A stretch of 64,000 nt of DNA. Source: Liolophura sinensis (taxonomy: Eukaryota > Mollusca > Polyplacophora > Chitonida > Chitonidae). Within the stretch, counting starts at the first letter, position 1. Every line of letters starts with the position of its first letter. Positions 29,364 through 43,500 of the stretch are shown here, piece after piece. Both the position numbers and the translations under genes were made by a program. Under the pieces are notes generated by a model. That model saw nothing but the letters and a program-made list of their open reading frames with translations, was not told the origin of the DNA and made no database searches. The stretch covers positions 2,792,501 through 2,856,500 of the forward strand of contig NC_088295.1 in assembly GCF_032854445.1 (NCBI RefSeq), read 5' to 3'.

Positions 29364-29509
29364 ATTTGCATGAATATTTCTGGTTAATATTTCTGTGTCT
29401 GGTCATTGCCAGTGCTCACCACAACATTTGTGCTGTCCCGTACGGCACTCCAGCCGCTCACGACAATCTCATCTCGGTGAGAAACCATCGGATCAAAAAC
29501 CATTTGTGA
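29364..29509 (+). CDS. Unknown gene, alternative terminal exon B (hydrophobic tail)
   Basis: A strong acceptor (CTCTCTTTTCATACAG) is followed, in the phase required by the microexon at 28489, by LHEYFWLIFLCLVIASAHHN, then ICAVPYGTPAAHDNLIS, and after 47 codons TGA at 29507. The first part would make a transmembrane segment. A GTGAGA donor inside it means it might instead be internal. Its second half overlaps a diverged local repeat (CACTCCAGCCGCTCAC recurs at about 29525), which lowers confidence. Confidence 0.32.
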
Positions 29510-31364
29510 GCGAAACCATACTGCACTCCAGCCGCTCACCACACCATCTGTGAGAAAGGATACTGCAATCTGGCAATGAGCAGCATGATAATTTCGCGCT
29601 AATCATTTCCTTTCAATTACAGGATACAGTAATCGAAAAAGAAAGAGCCTTGCTGGTTCTGCTGTATTACTTGGTTTATTTTCCACAACTTTTATGCGCT
29701 AGACAATATGGAGTAATGCAGAATTAATTAACAATCCACTACAAATTGAACTTGGTTGACTATACTACTTCAGCAGTGAGTCGTTAAATTAACCATTGAA
29801 CTACCTGAACACTTTGTACATATGGATGGAACATGTAAACTGTGTGATAAGCCTAACCCTAACCTGAAATTTCATATTTCAGTTTTTAAATACATCACAA
29901 TTTTGGTTTTCTCCAACACACCTGATGCAGGAATTGGGGAAAGATTTGATTCACCGCCTTAAAGCTTTGGTGTTAAGCTTTAACAATATCCTGGAACCAC
30001 ACAAGAGATTTGATGGTTACAGTCTTTAGACAATGTCCTGTTGCCACTATAAAAGTTACGCGTCTATTAAATCATCCCCAAGATGTCTATTGCAATGTTG
30101 TCCACACATTTACATGTATGAACTAGATTAGTCACCTCATGACGCAAATGAATGTTAGCACGAAATTTATCATTCAGTGACCGGATTCCGACAGTTACCA
30201 GAGAAACACTAATTCAACCCGACGACTATGAAGTATTATTCCTAACGATTTCACTATAATATATACAGTCCTTTAGACGTCAATCTTAAGTTAAAAATAC
30301 AGTCAAACAGCATTCCTATCATAACTGTTGTACATCATTAGTCAAGTGAGGACTGGAGTCACTCTCACACGCGCAATACACAGCTTTAAGGCGGATAAAT
30401 TAAATCAGGATGACTAAATGCCAACAGCGGATGTGAAATCAAATACATACCTGTACTGATAGCAGCCATACAACATGCAACCAATGTCTTATGTCATTCC
30501 CAGTGTCTATGGACGATCATTCTGACGTCATCAATGGTAATTGTCAGTCATTCTGACGTTATTAATAACACTGGTCCGTCATTACCACATCAAAATAATA
30601 ACCGTCTGTCATTCTGACGTTTCAGCGGATAATTCCCCCTTATTCGAGTTTTGATGCTATTATGCTCTGGGATAAATCCAGATTAGGAAAAGAGTTTAAG
30701 CCTATCAGTGTCTGGCTGATACATTCACGGTTGACAAAACTTAAGTTTCCGGTAATTGCTCTGTAAGGTTTGGGGATTTCGAACTGCTCTCCACAAACAC
30801 TGATAACTTGCCAGACAACACGCATGTGTACTAAACAGAACATACATCACTCTTCTTATAAACAAGACACATTTGACATAAAAAGCGACTTCCAACCAAC
30901 AATATGAATATGAGTAATATCCAAACTTGTCATGGCTGGTTGTGATCCATTCCATAATTACATTACATCAGAACCAAAATTCATAAGTCAGAAGGGCACC
31001 ACATTATCTGTACATACTAATGGAAAAATAGCAGTAGCATTATTAGGCACACTTGTTTAACGTGAGAAACTATAACTCTTGGTACAATCAGCATTTGTTC
31101 CGACCAGCAGTTCCTCAAAACACATTCCAGTGTTTACCACACGGTCCTTGGTCACTTGTCCTTATACAGTGTCTGGTTGAGAAAGCCCGACATTGTTAAG
31201 GCAAGACAGCGCAATTGCTCTGATGTAGTCCTCCAAACTCGGTCTCTATCTTTAAGTCATGTGAACATGCTCTCTGTCAGGTGAACATGTTATAGGCGTA
31301 CAGACTGAACGTGCAAACTAATTTTACTGAAAATAATTCCATATAATTTGACGATGCCAGCATG
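29510..31364. other. Intergenic region between two convergent genes
   Basis: No exon with supported splice sites and protein-like content was found. TCATTCTGACGT recurs at 30517, 30549 and 30608 as a short irregular repeat. Nothing else was recognised. Confidence 0.5.
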
Positions 31365-31579
31365 TCATTTGTAGCGACAACCATTTGCCCCATCATCACG
31401 ATGCAGCTTACGTCCCTTCACCCTAAGACGGCTTTGTTTTGTTGCAACCGTCACACAGTATTGATGGAGGAACACCTCCACGACACTCCACATTAGAAAT
31501 CTGTGGCACCAGCCGACTGACTGGGTTTGTGAATAATTTTTATTCCTCGGGATGCGGAAGCCGGCGTTTGGTTGGTAGA
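31365..31579 (-). CDS. ZASP-like gene probable terminal exon
   Basis: A strong acceptor (CTGTCCCTGCCCAG) is followed in the required phase by VYQPNAGFRIPRNKNYSQTQ and an open frame to TGA, 70 codons in all. The later part (KQSRLRVKGRKLHRDDGANG) is basic and matches no family I know. The exon could instead end earlier at an unseen donor and lead to exons I did not find. It is weaker than the others. Confidence 0.4.
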
Positions 31580-34500
31580 CTGGGCAGGGACAGATGACGA
31601 TTCTGACAAGATAAAAAATTTTTAAATGAGGTACAAAGTGATTCAAAATTAGTTAGAACTGAAAAGAATGCGGCTAATGAATGCAGTAAATACTTGTCAA
31701 CATGAATAGTCGATGGAAGTGACATGAACCGGTCTGACAGGGTGAACACCCATATGTCGGGCTAAATGGCTGGCTGATTGGCAAGTCAAAACACATCTCT
31801 CTAACAGGAACACCCAGTTAGCTGGTAATGGCTTGAACCACTTCATATATCCGCTCATGGAGATCAGATTTAACAAAAACAAAGTGGACTGCTATTAACA
31901 GGTCTAAATACAGATATCTACCAGCATGTGCACTGTTTCTCTACTGAACTTAAACAGTCAAGTAGCATCACTCGGCTTGTGGTCTACATGCTGTGCAAGA
32001 ACAAACCTGATCTGCGATATGACATGGCACAAAGAATTGAGTACTTTTTATTTTAAACTTGACTGCCACCTTTATTTGCATTTTTAAAACCACGGAATGT
32101 GCTAACCATCGGAAGTGAGAAAGCACGTGACACACCTTTATCTGATCCTTGGTCGTCTCCCACTGCCATTTGTAAAGTTTTGAAGACTCTGGAAGGTATG
32201 TTCCCTCCCGTGTAGCGTTTCTCCAGGGGCACCTCATCCGGGTTCTGAACGTCTTCGTTGTCTCGTGCGCGGTCCGGTACCTTCTCGGACGAGTCTTTGC
32301 TGACTGTTAAAGGATTCGAAGGTAAATAAAAGCGAGAGTGTGATAAATAACTTTTAAATAACAAAATTAACATATTTTTATCAATTAGCGCGAAACTAAG
32401 TCTTCTGGCTTGACAGACAATGAAATACATAGTAGGCGTTCGAGCTGGAACATGTTGTTTAGCATCGTTGTTCTGCGTACTGGCTGGTTGAAAGGTAACG
32501 GTTCAAAGCAACTGGTCATCTTGATCAAGCCCTCTGCATTCTCTGAATGTATGTTGATCTACCGGAAATTAAAGAACTGAGACTAATCGACCTGGCCCTT
32601 GTCACTAGTCGCGTGTTATACTTACGAGCAGTATAGATATTTAAGTCTCAACACTCGGTTATGTTGAGTTTCTGCAAAACGAAATATTCTGCTCCATCAT
32701 GGACTGAGCTGGACGAGCTTTGCTCTGATTAGGTATGACTAACCTTCCAGTGGGTCTAGCTCTGCCCAGTTCTGTAACACCCGGAAGGCTGGGGAGGGGA
32801 TGTACTTGCCCTTGTAGCGGATGGACGTCTCGTCATATTTCCCTACCTCTCCATCTTCATTCTCCGCCCCTACAATACACACACAGAACTTACCACACCT
32901 GTCACGCTTCGCAGCACATTTGTCACGCTCCGTTGCTCTCTACTACGTTAACAACTTCTGATAACGTAATGATTAGCACCTCTCTCCGTGATAAAACACA
33001 TCCGGCCCAAGGATTCATGGAATATTTCTTTTCTGGAAATAGCTGTGTATTGTTCTCTTAAGTATACAAATATATGTCAAATATACTTTACATATTTTAC
33101 AACTGCGTTTGCTTCGGTGGCTCTTATAATTACTGTACTGTGTCAACATGTAAGACAAGTTGAGGATCGTCTGGCTAATTCTCTGTACCTTACAGCAGAC
33201 GTAATAAAACAGGAAGTATGTATTTGGCATTTATGTTATTAACGGAACATGGGAAGTTGGTGTTCAGGCAAACTCCAAACAAAAACTCCATGCATAACCA
33301 AACTAAACGATGAATCCTGAATGTCAAAATGTGTATGAGTGGGAGTGATCAAGAGCGAAACGTGGATTAGGGAAGAAGGTCTCGTAACCATCACTTAGTC
33401 ACTGTAACTCACCCGCAGTAAACATTAGTCCGTGAACTCTACAAACTAAAACAAACTACAAAATGTAACAAAATAAGAAGACATAAGAGGATAATGGTGT
33501 ATTGTCGCTGTCGAGGCCTCACCATTAGGGCTGAGGAACTGGTTATCTTGCTGTGGGCCTTGGTCATTCACCGTCAGCTTCTGCAAACGGCTGAATGATT
33601 TGGAGGGGATACCCGTGCCCCGGTTCAGACCACTAAACCTCATCTCGTCATCTTCAGAATTATGCCGAAATTCGGGATCTTTCTCTCTCTTTTTGCGCAC
33701 TGAAAGTGAATCACCGTCAATAGGTGCATCAGTTGAAATGTATGTACAAAATAACCTTGACTCTGATCTAACACGGTTAACACCTAATATTGTGGTGTAG
33801 AGAACTTAATGTGTCTGGAGTTTGTCGCAATGGCAAACAGCGCCGTTATCTACATGTAGATGGGCGTGCATTACAAACTGTTGTCGGTGGGCTGTGCGAA
33901 GTAACGGCGATCTGGCAGCCTGTAGAAGTAACTTGACACCAGGCAACAGTTTGCTTCAATTACCCCGTCAACCTGAAACGCATGTTTATTGAAAACCGTG
34001 TTAATGTTTTCTTGTGTAGGAAATGGAAAGGTCAGGTTTGACCGTGGTATAAGCTTACGGCACGCGCCTGTATGAGTATCACATGTGCAGGCAGGGTTGG
34101 CTGACCCGGACGTAGTTACTCTAACCATAACGCCAAAATATCCTCATGTACAGATGATGACGTTCGGACAAAATTAAACCCCAGACGATTTGTCATTGTA
34201 AATGCTGAAAATTGACGATGGGAGAAGTGCTAAACGTTCAAAATAAATTCAATTCAAATTAAAAGAGTCTTTCATGTCCACCCAAGTGACATGAATCGTC
34301 TGTTCACTTAGGGATAAAAAAGATGGCTTCAAACGTGAGTGATGAATATTTTTAAAACCTTTCAAAGTAAATAAAATCTTATTTGCTTCAGTTAATCCTA
34401 CTCACGAAAGCTTAATATATAAAACTACCAAACTTCACTATCTATGGGTGCAGCAGTGAATTAATCAACCCTCAGTTAAAGATTGTATTTTAGCACACAA

Positions 34501-37500
34501 GTTACCGTATACCGCCTTCTGTATATCATGGTATTAAACTTATAATGTGTTACACACAAACAAGGAGCAAAAAAATTATTTATTATCAAACACTTAGCTG
34601 GAACACGTGACTAACTACTGTAGCCAGGCAAACAGCACAGAATCAATGCTATGAACTGGCAGTGGTAACTACGTCATACGTGGGCAGGTGATTGCTGACT
34701 ACATGTATTTGACGACCAGCTGTACGCTATAGCAGAACAATACAACACACAAGTGGTCTCTAATAACAACAAGCAAACTCTGTTTTCTGATGATTGTAAA
34801 CAGATGAGAGCGAAATAAGCCAAAAGTAGGGCCAGAGTTTATCAAAGAGCAGGCTAGGTTATAGACAAAGCAATAAATCAGGAAGGCATTATAACAAATT
34901 ATGGGGAGACCAAAGCAAATAAAAACAACAGGAAAACCAACCCTGAAAATAAGACAGACAGAGGAAAAGGCAGGAAGATTGCAGTGGCCTCCTCCCAAGA
35001 GAAATTTTGACTGGTACATTTAGCGAAGACACACGGACGATTTACTGGTCAGAAGCTCGCTGGCATTGTCTAATTAGACAAACACTTACAAAATTTTACG
35101 CAGTGTTTTACCGAAAGAGCAGCGGCGATTATGTTGCACAAGAATAATTAGCAGCAACATAAAGTTAGAAATAATAAATATCCGAAAAAGAAAGTGGAAA
35201 ATAGGTTGAAATCGTCAACCCACGTGAATCTGTATCTGCCTCAGATTTGTCTGTGTCTGTCATCCATTGTAAGACACGAAACGACATAGATTGTTTGTTT
35301 GCTGCAGAACCTCCTCGAAACTCGCCCTCCTCCGATCCCGATTGGCCAGGCTTCCCGCCAGACTCGGTCTCACGGATGAACTTGGCAACTTCAGATTCAT
35401 CTTTCTTTGGCCGTTCTTGCATTCTGTAAGAATAGACGCCAAAATTGCACAAAATGGTATCAGTGGAGGCCATTTAATTACCCCTATATGCAATGGAAGC
35501 TTAAGCGGCACAGCACAGACAACTACATCACTACCATGCGATATGCCATTTTCAAGGCTTTCTCCTCAGGGATTGGATTTTTTTATCACTTTTCTACATA
35601 TATAAGCTCTTTGGCAAACAGCATGTGTTTGTACTCAAGCTGGTGAAGCAAATGCTAAATTATGTTAACATGCAATGCCGTGGCTCTATTTGCTATTACT
35701 AACGGTACACACGGAAGAACTGTATACCAGGATTTTCATTTCTAACTTATAAGTTCAACTGGAATTTGGCAACTGCTGTCGACTATAGTTTGTCCGCATG
35801 TTGTCGACGGTCATTGCGTCGGGAGTTGTCTCCACTTACCCCTGAGCAGCGCCACCTGCTTGAGCAATGAAAGCCTCGTTGATATTGTCATTGGAGTAAA
35901 CTGGGATTGGTGAATTGTATTGTGCATGAACTTGACCCACTGCTCCTGACGGCAAGGGGGGAGACATGGTGTTCTTGGACGGGATAATCGTGGCGGGAGC
36001 CGGCCTGGCCGATATGGGAGCATGCAGTTCGGGGTCTTTGGCGGCCTTGGCCTTAGCCGATGCTTGCATGGCTTGTCTGAGAACGGAAGGAATGAAGAAC
36101 ACATCACATCAGCATGCACTGCATATAATCACTCTAACATGCTCCATTCACTAAATACTACACTGGTCTGAAAACGGAACGAGGACAAGGGTGCCGTGTT
36201 CGAACAAACGAATCTGAAATTTTATTTGATGCTAGGGCAGTTAGACACATGACCAAGACACACGATATATGCCTACAGCCGGAATCAACCAGTGATGCCT
36301 CAAATACCTGATCGCACAAAACTAGGCAATGTGCGAGACAGGGAATAATAGGTATAAGGCCAGATGCCACCACTTTAATACCTCACTACTACCAAGAGAC
36401 GCAACAAGGCCCGCTCCCGTAATTTGGGTACAAATGTTAGCAATCACTCATGCAGCAAGATACCTCACGAAAACAATGCTACAGGCTACCTCTTTGACAT
36501 GCACACATATACCTCAACATTTTGACATGCACACATATAGAACAAAATTTTGACATGTACACATATACCTGGACATTTTGACAGGTACACATATACCTGG
36601 ACATTTTGACAGGTACAGATATACCTGAACACTTTGACAGGTACAGATAGGCCCTATACCTGAACACTTTGACAGGTACAGATATACCTGAACACTTTGA
36701 CATGTACACATATACCTGAACACTTTGACATGTACACATATACCTGGACATTTTGACAGGTACACATATACCTGGACATTATGACAGGTACAGATATACC
36801 TGAACACTTTGACAGGTACAGATATACCTGAACACTTTGACAGGTACAGATATACCTGAACACTTTGACATGTACACATATACCTGAACACTTTGACATG
36901 TACACATATACCTGAGTATTTTGACATGTACACATATACCTTAACACTTTGACATGTACACATATACCTGAACATTTTGGCATGTACACATATACCTGGA
37001 CACTTTGACATGTACAGATATACGTGGACACTTTGACACGTGCACATATACCTGGACACTTTGACATGTACACCTATACCTAAATACTCTGACGTACACA
37101 TATACCTGAGTATTTTGACATGTACACATATACCTGAACATTTTGGCATGTACACATTTACCTGGACACTTTGACATGTACAAATATACGTGGACACTTT
37201 GACACGTGCACATATACCTGGGCACTTTGACATGTACATATATACGTCGACCCTTTGACACGTACACATATACCTGAATACTCTGACATGTACACATATG
37301 CCTGGACACTTTGACATGTACACATATACCTGGACACTTTGACATGTACATATATACGTCGACACTTTGACATGTACACATATACGTCGACACTTCGACA
37401 TCTACACATATATCTGGACATTTTGACATGTACACATTTACCTGGACACTTTGACATGTACACATTTACCTGGACACTTTGACATGTACACATTTACCTG

Positions 37501-40500
37501 GACACTTTGACATGTACACATATACCCGGACACTTTGACATGTACACATATACGTCGACACTTTGACATGTACACATATATCTGGACATTTTGACATGTA
37601 CACATTTACCTGGACACTTTGACATGTACACATTTACCTGGACACTTTGAAATGTACACATATACCTAAATACTCTTACATGTACACATATACTTAAATA
37701 CTCTTACATGTACACATATGCATGCATGCATGCATGAGTCAGGAATGAAATTAAGTCGGGGAATTCGGCTTGGAGCTGTTGATATTTTAATTGTGTTGTC
37801 TGTCTGTGTATACCGGTCATTGTTATGCAAGCATCGTTCAACAAGCAAAGAAAGAAAGTCTTCCGTCGCCTTTCCTCATGCGAACCCCACATGAGTCATC
37901 AGTAAGTGAGTGATTGGTAAAAGCTGGCTTAATTAAGATCAACTTTCTTTGTGTATCAGATATCGTTCTGGTCGTTCATACCGGTCTGGCCAGCTTCATA
38001 CCGTTCTGGTCGTTCATACCGGTCTGGTCAGGCTTTATACCTTTCTGGTCGTTCATACTGGCCTGGTCAGGCTTCATACCGTTCTGGTCGTTCATACCGG
38101 TCTGGTCAGGCTTTATACCGTTCTGGTCGTTCATACCGGCCTGGTCGTTCATACCGGTCTGGTCGTTCATACCGGTCTGATCAGGCTTTATACCGTTCTG
38201 GTCGTTCATACCGGTCTGGTCGTTCATACCGGTCTGGTAGTTCATACCGGTCTGATCAGGCTTTATACCGTTCTGGTCGTTCATACCGGCCTGGTCGTTC
38301 ATACCGGTCTGGTCAGGCTTTATACCGTTCTGGTCGTTCATACCGGTCTTGTCGTTCATACCGGTCTGGTCGTCCATACCGGTCTGATCAGGCTTTATAC
38401 CGTTCTGGTCGTTCATACCGTTCTGGGCTTTCATACTGGTCTGGTCAGGCTTTATACCGTTCTGGTCATGCTTTATACTGGTCTGGTCGTTCATACCGGT
38501 CTGGCCAGGCTTTATACGGTTCTGGTCTGAGTTCAAACAGTTCCTGTTAGACATTATTCCGCTCTGGCCATATGTCACATTGTTCCGGTCAGACTTCACA
38601 CCGTTCTGGTCATACTTTATAAATAGGATTCAGGTAAGAATTCATACCACTGTGGCCAGGATATATGGAACTTTGCCTCGTTCCCTTGCACAAAGCCGCT
38701 CAAGCCGCGGTTAGGGGCCGTATATTCGACAAACACATATTCAAACGTATATTATTTTGATTAATGGCCCGTAATATACTAGTATGGTGCTGAATTAGGA
38801 TACCAATCAGCTTAGAACACTTCTTGGGTTTTTCCGTCATCATTGAAAACTGCTGACTGCCTTTCTTTGCCTGATTCTGTCCTAATTTCGTACTTTATGT
38901 ACTTATTTCTTTGGTTGCTCGTGTTGAACTTTGTTTTGGAAATAGGCCTTGTGATTATATCGACCTAGAACTTTCATACTGGTTGACGGCTGGCACACGA
39001 ATGTCTCTGATGGCTTCAAGATTCATCGTTCTTGTCAGATTTCTTGTTGCTCTGGTCTGACTTCTTCTTGTTCTGGTCAGACTTTATATCGTTCTGATAA
39101 GAATTCCAACCGGTGTGCGTTACACTTCGCACTGTTGTGGTAAACTTCATATCGTTCTGGTGAGACTACATATCGTTCTGGTTGTAACACCGCCTGGGCT
39201 ATATAAAGGGCAATGCAGTTGGAAATAGTAACTTCTGATCTGTACTATGGTCATTGTTCTTCCTGTCATTGGCCGGATAATGATGGCAATTTTAACACAT
39301 CACGCAGCCAGGACAAACTGACGTTAACTGTGACCAGGTTAATGGTATATCCGCGCATTCGCCAACCTACACATCCGGCCGTCTTGTCAGGGCAGGCGGA
39401 CAAACGTTCACGGCACAATGCGAAGCTTCTCATACTGTGTTGATGTGTTTAACTAATCGAGCACTCTCATCTTACACATAGCTCTGGCTGCGCAATTTGA
39501 GAGTTTTCCCTGTGGCTGGTGATGTGAGTGTATACCAAAACCTCGCCCCGCGAACAGCCTGCACCTATCGCTGCTGAGTGCGGGCGTATCCAGTGTAACG
39601 GACGCTTGTGCTTCCCTGGTGGACTGCACATTACAGGATACGTAGTCACAGTCAAAAAACTTTCCTCTAAACCGCCCATCTTACCGGAAAGAACACTACA
39701 GATGTTTTAGTTGTAGCGTAGTTGTTGTACCCTAAACTTGAGCGCCAATCGATGGGAATAATTACAGCTTGTCAGTGTAATAAAGGTCAGATTTTATAAA
39801 AAAAACTGTAATAAATGTAACGCTGTAACGGAAGTACCGTGTAATCTGATTACCGTGTGATCACATAACAAACAACAGAGGTTGTCCGGATATTAACAAG
39901 CAGGCTTTTGTTTGACAATACATTTTACGTCACTGAAGAATTCAATTTTAGTTTGAACTATTAACATTTAAGGCAGTAGCAAAGTGATTGCTAAGGTATG
40001 GGTCTCTCTGTCCTGTGTCACAGTGTATAGTACTTGATTTCCTGCTCATGCTACATCATATAATACTGGTGTGGCAGCTGATGATGCTGCGGTTTACACA
40101 GTACTGATTACATAGCCATTTACTATCACCATCAATACTGTTTGCTTTCTTTGCCATAGTCCTGCAGCAGCATTACTGGTTAGACAATTGCTCTTCCTCA
40201 CGATACAGCAAGATTATTGCTGATGGCAGGTTGCCTTTCCTCGCAACGGTGAAGCAGAACTGCCTATTGACAGCTGTCTTTCCTCGCAACGCTACAGCAC
40301 TACTGCCTATTGACAGTTGTCTTTGCTCGCAACGCTACAGCATTACTGCTTACAGACAGTTGTCCTTCCTCACGATACAGCAGCATTACTGCTTACAGAC
40401 AGCTGTCTTTCCTCCCGATTCTGCAGCATTAGTACTTACAGACAGCGTTCTTTCCTCACGATGCTTCAGCATTACTGCTTACAGACAGCTGTCTTTCCTC

Positions 40501-43500
40501 ACGATGCAGTAGCATTACTGCTTACAGACAGTTGTCCTTCCTCCCTTAGCAGCAGCACTACTGCTTACGGAAAGCTGTCTTTCCTCATGATGCATCAGCA
40601 TTACTGCTTACAAACAGCTGTCTTTCCTGACGATGCTTCACATTACTGCTTACAGACAGTTGTCTTTCCTCACGATGCATCAGCATTACTGCTTACAGAC
40701 AGCTGTCTTTCCTCACGATGCGCCAGCATTCCTCCTTACAGACAGCAGAACTTCCTCACGTTGCTGAAGCATCCCTGCTTACAGACAGCTGTCTTTCCTC
40801 CAGATTCTGCAGCATTAGTACTTACAGACAGCGTTCTTTACTCACGATGCTGCAGCATTACTGCTTACAGACAGCGTTCTTTCCTGACGATGCTGCGGCA
40901 TTAGTGCTTACAGACAGTTGTCTTTCCTCACGATGCATCAGCATTACTGCTTACAGACAGTTGTCCTTACTCACGATTCAGCAGCATTATTGCTTGTGGA
41001 CAGTTGTCTTTCCTCACGATGCATCAGCATTACTGCTTACAGACAGTTGTCTTTCCTCACGATGCTTCAGGATTACTGCTTACAGACAGTTGTCTTCCCT
41101 CAAGATGCATTAGCATTACTGCCTACAGACAGCTGTCTTTCCTCACGATGCTGCAGCATTAGTGCTGACAGACAGCTGTCTTTCCTCACGATGTAATGGC
41201 ATTAGCGCTTGTAAACAACTCACGTCTTTCCTCACGTTGCCGCACTAGACCTTACAGACAGCTATCTTTCCTCCCGATGCTGCAGTATTAGTGCTTACAG
41301 ACAGCTGTCTTCCCTAACGATGCAGCAGCATTAATGCTTATATCTGTCTGTTCTTACTGGGCAGCAGGATTAGTGCTTACAGACAGCTGTCTTTCCTCAC
41401 CATGCAGCAGTATTATGGTTTACAGACAATTGCCTTTCCTCACCATGCAGCAGTATTATGGTTTACAGACAATTGCCTTTCCTCACCACACCAGCTACTG
41501 CTTTGGGTTAGCGTATATGCACATGCAGGGGATCCAAATTATTAAATCATCAGTGGGGTCTCAACACATATTATCTACATAGACCAGTGTGAAGCTAGCT
41601 TGCCTTTCTTTTACAGCAATATTTGTGGACGGTAAAGGCATTTGTAGCTATCAAATACATTGGAGTGCTCAAAGGACGGTATCTTATAACGTTATGAAGC
41701 ACTACTTTGAATCGAGACATGCCCTGTAGCTGCTGTTTACCTGTCCACCCGTACAGCACTGTCTTTACACCTAGCATTAACCGGTCTAGCCCTACCTGCG
41801 CCTCTCCTTTATGTCTTGTAGCTGCTGTTTACCTGTCCACCCTAAAGGCACTGTCTTCACACCTAACATTAACCGGTCCAGCCCTATCTGCGCATCTCCT
41901 TCCTGCTTTGTAGCTGCTGTTTACCTGTCCACCCTAACAGTGCTGTCTTCATACCTAACATTACCGGCCCCACCCAGCTCTACCTGCGCCTCTCCTTTCT
42001 GCCCTGTAGCTGCTGTTTTCTTGTCCACCTTAACAGTGCTGTCTTCACACCTAACATTACCGGCCCCACTCAGCCCTGCATGCGCATAAACCTTCATGTC
42101 TCGTAGCTGCTGTTTACCTGTCCAACCTAACGGCACTGTCTTCACACCTAACATTAACAGCCCCCACCCAGCTCTACCTGCGCCACTCCTTCATGCCCTG
42201 TAGCTGCTGTTTACCGGTCCACTTTAACGGCTCTGTCTTTACACCTAATATTAACAGCCCGGTCCAGCCCTACCTGCGCCTCTCCTTCATGCCCTGTAGC
42301 TGCTGTTTCAGATCCACACCGCCCAGGTAGGAGAAAGGTTTCTGTCCTGGTTTGTTCATAGCGGACAGCAGACCGTCTGGGATCTTGCCCTGTCCACTCT
42401 CTTTACTTCCGGAGTCCACGCCATTCCGTGAAGCAGGAATCGCCTGAAACAAAATAATGTTATCCGGTAAGAGCACAAGTAGGTACTTACGTTTTGTATT
42501 CGACCCACACGCAGGAATGGAAATCCGTCTTGTACATAGCACAAACAAGTATGCCATTAGTCGCTTTTAATCCCACCGGGAAGAAGCTTCATTGACGTCA
42601 TTTTACTTTTTACCGACAACGTGGATGTCTTTCCAAATAAGTTAGTGACACTACAGCATTAGAACCAGTTACGGATTGTTTGCCTGAAATGTAAACATCC
42701 CGTCAGGCTGAGTCGTCCAGCTTCTATTTGATCGTCAACCTACATGTGGCGTCACACTCCATAAGGTCCCAGACTCGTACATTGCATGAGCGTCAACAAT
42801 CAACCATTAGGGTAGCTACATGTCTAATAGAATAAACATAAATCGCAGGTTATAGCAGATTTTTACCATTATTTTATGATATGATATTAGTAAAGTACAC
42901 GTTATGATGACGGTATAAAATACCAAGCTAGATGACAGAGGTGGCTTCAACCGACAACAACCATTCAAATGCCACCTGAAAATATTACTGGAACATATTA
43001 TCTTACGTCCGATATTGTTTCTCTTTCAACCTACCCACGCTGCACATGATACATATAGTCTTCACATGTCAGACTGCTTCATTTATATGCATAATTTTAA
43101 CACCAACAAATATATCAGCACGTGACGGCGGACAGGTGATTACATAGCCTTACATGGCAACCATATAACCAGTGGCAATTAGCACCTGTCTTGTCTGTAT
43201 GGAGATCACGTGAACAGTCATACACCTTTTTAATCACTCATTCCACAACAGACTTATGTGTATAACTAAGTACGTCATTACCAAATTACACCAGTTTTAA
43301 TAATCGTTATTGAAATTCAGTGTGCCTGAATTCACCCTTTAATTAGCTGGATCGACTTCTCTACCAATCTGTTGGGTAATGACGTTTTCAAACAGGTACA
43401 TCGTCTACACAACTTATCTACAACCCTACAACAATATCTAATGACATTTTCAGTTCTTATCTACAACTTTGTACGGTAATGACGTTTTTACGACCCTAGT

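Noticed and set aside
31410-31450. CDGCNK on the minus strand, resembling the first zinc pair of a LIM domain
   Set aside because: The frame with CDGCNK hits a stop after four residues, lacks the downstream His and Cys ligands, and is not in the phase required by the preceding exon.
36514-38599. Repeat-protein frames such as VKVFRYMCTCQS and VVHTGLVRLYTVL / NDQTGMNDQNGIKPDQ
   Set aside because: Products of stop-free minisatellite units; openness in several frames argues against coding.
39195-39210. CTATATAAAGG as a TATA box
   Set aside because: No supported first exon follows; isolated TATA-like strings are expected in AT-rich introns.
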